Below the pieces are notes generated by a model. That model searched no databases. It saw only the letters and a program-made list of their open reading frames with translations, and was not told where the DNA came from. Shown piece by piece: positions 4,575 through 7,076 of a DNA stretch of 7,076 bases; position 1 is the stretch's first letter; each line of letters begins with the position of its first letter. The stretch is from assembly GCA_044450785.1 (NCBI GenBank), contig JBIOJM010000437.1, positions 1-7,076 of the forward strand, written 5' to 3'. The translations under genes were made by a program, and so were the position numbers. The stretch comes from JBIOJM01 sp044450785. GTDB taxonomy: Bacteria > Planctomycetota > Planctomycetia > Isosphaerales > Isosphaeraceae.

Positions 4575-7076
4575 GGCTGCCGCTCCTTGAGCGTGATCGT
4601 GCCCAGGTCGCGGTTCTCGCCGGGCACGAGCGGCGGCACGGTTGCAAGGCCCTCGAGGTTGCCACCCCTGACACTGAGACCATAGCGTGCCCCCGCGATC
4701 AGATGCTCGAACTGGAACTTGCCTTGCACGCGGCATTTCTCAAAGAAATTGGACCAGCCCTCGTTCGGGAAGAGCTGCACGTTAATCAGGGCGTCCTCGC
4801 GGTCGAACACGTCGGTCGATTTCAGCTCAGTTTGCTCCTTATCCAGAAAGACGTAGGGCAAGACCTGGCCGCCCATCGCGGGCGAGCCTCCGGGTTTGAC
4901 GATCGCTCCGTGGACCCGCGCCGTCGGTTCGAGCCGGACCTCGATCGGTCCCTTGGCGCGGGGGTCGAATTTCAGCTCGGCGACGGCCCCCAGGCGCCGC
5001 TTGAACTGGAGGAAGAAAACCCGGTACGTCTTGTTCGGGTCGGCGCCCTTGAGTCGGAAGACGCCGTCCTCGAACGGTTGGGCCTTGTCCCATCTGTCGA
5101 TCAACTTGGCGTCGATTCCCTTGCAGAATCCTGTGATCTCACGAACGACCTGGCCGTCGGGGCCGATCGCTTTCGCCTCCAGGGTGACACCCTTCCGCAC
5201 TTCGATCGCCGCCGGCTTGGGCTCGCCCTCCTTGGGTACGTCGATGGCCGCCCAACCTTGAGGATAGACGGTCCCCCGATAACTCTCCCTGAGGAGGACA
5301 CGGACGTAATTCTCATCCGGCGTCTCGACGGCCAGAAAGCCTTGGCCCGCCAAGGTGGTGATGGCGAAACGGCCATCTTTATCGGTCAGGACCGTGTTGC
5401 GGAATTCATATCCTCTGGTGTTGTTGGGGTTGCCCCGCTTCGGTTGATAGACGACGGCGGCACTGGCGATCGGCTGTCTGGTGCCGGCATCCGTGACCTG
5501 TCCGTGCACGATGCGTCCCTTTTCCAGGGCATAGTCCTTCTCGATGAACTTCGCACCGGCCGGCCAACCCTCCTTCATGCCGCTTTGGGACAGGTAACCA
5601 GAATCCGCCGGCGGGTAGACGTTCATGATGTAATGCCGTTCCGCTTGATGACCAGAGACCCGGTAGTGGCCATCGGCATCGGTCCGGGTTTGGAAGGGCA
5701 TACCGCCATGCGATCTCATCGGGATCACCTCGACGAGCATGCCGGCCAGCGGCTTGCCGGTCTCTTTATCGGTCACTCGGCCCTGGACCGGCCGGGCTGG
5801 CTCGAGCGCATGAGTGAAATCAGGGGAAACCGGCACGATCTCGAACGAGCGCAGTCCGTCCGGGACCGCGCCGTCGCTCGTCGTGTTGACGGTGACCTCA
5901 TCGACGGCGAAATCCGGGTGCCAGAAGGCGAGGGCGGCATAGGCCCCGGACGGCACGCCTTCGAACGTGAAACGACCGTCGGCATCGGTTTTTCGTGGCT
6001 GAGGCCAGTAAGGTGGAATCTCGTCGTCCGTCTGAGTCAGACCGAGGTGCATACCCGCTCTGGGCTTGTCCTCTGGAAAACCCGTGAAACCGGTGAGGGT
6101 AACGCGCGCACCGGCCGCAGGCATGCCGCTGGGGGTGAGCAGACGGCCGCGGATCACGACCTCGGGGGCGAGCTTGAGTGTCACCTCCGTCACGTCCGCA
6201 TTGACCGCTTCCGAAACCATCCCGGCACGAGGGGCTCTTGCCAGCAGGTTGATAACCCAGCCATTGTAGCGAACATAGCGATCGGGATCAACATCGGCGC
6301 TGAGGGAAAACCGGCCGTTCGAATCGCTAACCGCTCTGGCGATGACATCCGTTTTATTCAGCCGGGAGTGTCCCACATCCTTGGGCATCGCGACGAACGA
6401 GACGGGAGGCTTACGCTGGCCGACCCAGAAGACCGTGGCCCCCGAGAACGGTTTGCCGTCAGGCCCGAGAACCGTGCCCCGGATCGTGCGCGTCTTCGTG
6501 GCCGCCTGGTTGCTCACAGGGTCTGTCTTTGATGCGATCACCTTTTCTGTCTCGTCCTTCTGGGCGCGTTGACCCTTCGACACCGCGGGCCGGCTCTGAG
6601 CCAGCGCCAGCGCCGAGGCGGCCAACACCATGGCTAACCCACTGGCGCAAGCCCAGCGTTTGCCGACGATCGGGCTGCTCCGCCGCTCATCCAGGATGTG
6701 CTGAATCCGGCCGAAGAGTCCGCGACGGCTCGATACCGCCGCCAGGGCCAGGGGCGCGCCACGCTGGGGGACCAGGCCCAGCAGCGACTCGGCATAATCC
6801 GCGGCCGGCAGGCCGGTGCCGAGCACCCAGTCGTCGCACGCCAGCTCGCTGAGCTGGCCCAGGCGACGCCTGGCCCACCAGGCCAGCGGGTGCCAGGGCA
6901 GAGCTGCGATCAGCAATTCGCCGAGCAGGCTCGACCACTGGTCGCGCCGGGCCCAGTGGGCCAGCTCGTGGCAGAAAACGCCGGCCCAGTCGACACTCTT
7001 TCCCAACGATGCGGTTTCGCCCCCCCACCCCAACCCGCCCCCCCCAGGGGGGGGGTGGTTGACCGGCCGGCGGCCC
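4571..7076 (-). CDS. BlaR1-type M56 peptidase with carboxypeptidase-regulatory-like repeats (5' partial)
   Basis: This is a membrane zinc peptidase of the BlaR1/MecR1 (M56) family. The frame stays open to the right edge, so the N-terminal membrane helices lie outside. Residues are counted from the TTG at 7033, which is not claimed as the true start. The zinc site is HELAH (22-26) in CHELAHWARRDQW, with the downstream glutamate E63 in LSELACDDWVL. A membrane segment spans about 130-147. The remaining 670 residues are probably outside the membrane. They contain serial beta-sandwich, carboxypeptidase-regulatory-like units at about 182-262, 291-380, 414-475, 506-575 and 615-680, with a poorer one at 700-790. 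Typical pairs are GTVLGPDGKPFSGATV, TDADGRFTFEGVPSG and TDADGHYRVSG. BlaR1 proteins usually act with a BlaI-type repressor; none is in the window. It is the first visible operon gene. Residues just before ETASLG are abnormal (Pro/Gly runs). Confidence 0.9.
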   Translation of the reverse strand, partial: GRRPVNHPPPGGGGLGWGGETASLGKSVDWAGVFCHELAHWARRDQWSSLLGELLIAALPWHPLAWWARRRLGQLSELACDDWVLGTGLPAADYAESLLGLVPQRGAPLALAAVSSRRGLFGRIQHILDERRSSPIVGKRWACASGLAMVLAASALALAQSRPAVSKGQRAQKDETEKVIASKTDPVSNQAATKTRTIRGTVLGPDGKPFSGATVFWVGQRKPPVSFVAMPKDVGHSRLNKTDVIARAVSDSNGRFSLSADVDPDRYVRYNGWVINLLARAPRAGMVSEAVNADVTEVTLKLAPEVVIRGRLLTPSGMPAAGARVTLTGFTGFPEDKPRAGMHLGLTQTDDEIPPYWPQPRKTDADGRFTFEGVPSGAYAALAFWHPDFAVDEVTVNTTSDGAVPDGLRSFEIVPVSPDFTHALEPARPVQGRVTDKETGKPLAGMLVEVIPMRSHGGMPFQTRTDADGHYRVSGHQAERHYIMNVYPPADSGYLSQSGMKEGWPAGAKFIEKDYALEKGRIVHGQVTDAGTRQPIASAAVVYQPKRGNPNNTRGYEFRNTVLTDKDGRFAITTLAGQGFLAVETPDENYVRVLLRESYRGTVYPQGWAAIDVPKEGEPKPAAIEVRKGVTLEAKAIGPDGQVVREITGFCKGIDAKLIDRWDKAQPFEDGVFRLKGADPNKTYRVFFLQFKRRLGAVAELKFDPRAKGPIEVRLEPTARVHGAIVKPGGSPAMGGQVLPYVFLDKEQTELKSTDVFDREDALINVQLFPNEGWSNFFEKCRVQGKFQFEHLIAGARYGLSVRGGNLEGLATVPPLVPGENRDLGTITLKERQP
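4583..4588 (-). promoter_or_regulatory. Ribosome binding site of DUF1800
   Basis: Perfect AAGGAG on the minus strand, eight bases before ATG 4574 and inside the last codons of the M56 gene. It decides the DUF1800 start and indicates translational coupling through the ATGA overlap at 4571-4574. Confidence 0.85.
7021..7058. repeat. C/G homopolymer palindrome at window edge
   Basis: A C-rich tract ends in eight C, one A and nine G (7038-7055), an almost perfect inverted repeat. It falls inside the M56 coding frame and translates to a Pro/Gly run (HPPPGGGG) where family members normally have a hydrophobic strand such as VVLLPE after the RRPV seen just upstream. It may be an assembly or base-calling error near a contig end, or a genuine unstable tract. 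Confidence 0.7.

Noticed and set aside
4575..4736. N-terminal extension of DUF1800 from 4736
   Set aside because: It overlaps the M56 coding end, has a composition typical of out-of-frame translation, and is not needed given the ATGA overlap and AAGGAG site at 4574.
4493..6532. Very long plus-strand open frame (679 codons) opposite the M56 gene
   Set aside because: It lies antisense to a gene with clear domains. Its translation is rich in Arg/Asp/His with no recognisable fold, typical of the mirrored frame of GC-rich coding DNA.

Overview
The window looks like chromosomal DNA from a GC-rich planctomycete, probably close to the Isosphaeraceae (Singulisphaera/Isosphaera type). This is inferred from the gene families: a DUF1800 + DUF1501 pair with a Tat signal, a BlaR1-type M56 peptidase with a long tail of carboxypeptidase-regulatory-like domains, and an ECF sigma factor with the planctomycete-style region 2 (DAEDAFQATF). 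No species can be named from sequence alone.

Layout, left to right. Positions 1-172 are five tandem copies of a 35-bp GC-rich unit made of two small hairpins. Positions 184-807 (minus) encode a SCO1/SenC copper chaperone. Positions 916-1290 (minus) encode an ECF sigma factor that stops just after region 2 and has lost region 4, so it is probably a remnant. Positions 1318-1574 are mostly non-coding. They hold a candidate promoter for the sigma gene and a short decayed copy of the 3' end of a DUF1501 gene (about 1421-1490, minus). Positions 1575-1925 (plus) encode a small TPR-like soluble protein, the only convincing plus-strand gene. Positions 1976-7076 (minus) are a compact three-gene operon, read from the right edge leftwards: M56 peptidase/sensor (5' end outside the window), DUF1800 and DUF1501.

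The three operon genes are tightly linked. The M56 stop and the DUF1800 start overlap as ATGA, with a strong AAGGAG ribosome site inside the M56 gene. DUF1800 and DUF1501 are 13 bp apart with a second good ribosome site. DUF1501 has a twin-arginine signal and DUF1800 has no visible signal, which fits export as a pair. The M56 protein has its zinc site near the membrane and about 670 residues of beta-sandwich-like domains after its last visible membrane segment. A sensing or surface-processing role linked to the two exported proteins is an inference.

The left third shows gene decay and rearrangement: a truncated sigma factor, an orphan SCO gene without oxidase genes, a stray DUF1501 tail, and hairpin repeats. 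The right edge (7021-7058) carries an odd C/G homopolymer palindrome that may be an assembly error. I saw no RNA genes, CRISPR array, insertion sequence or phage genes.
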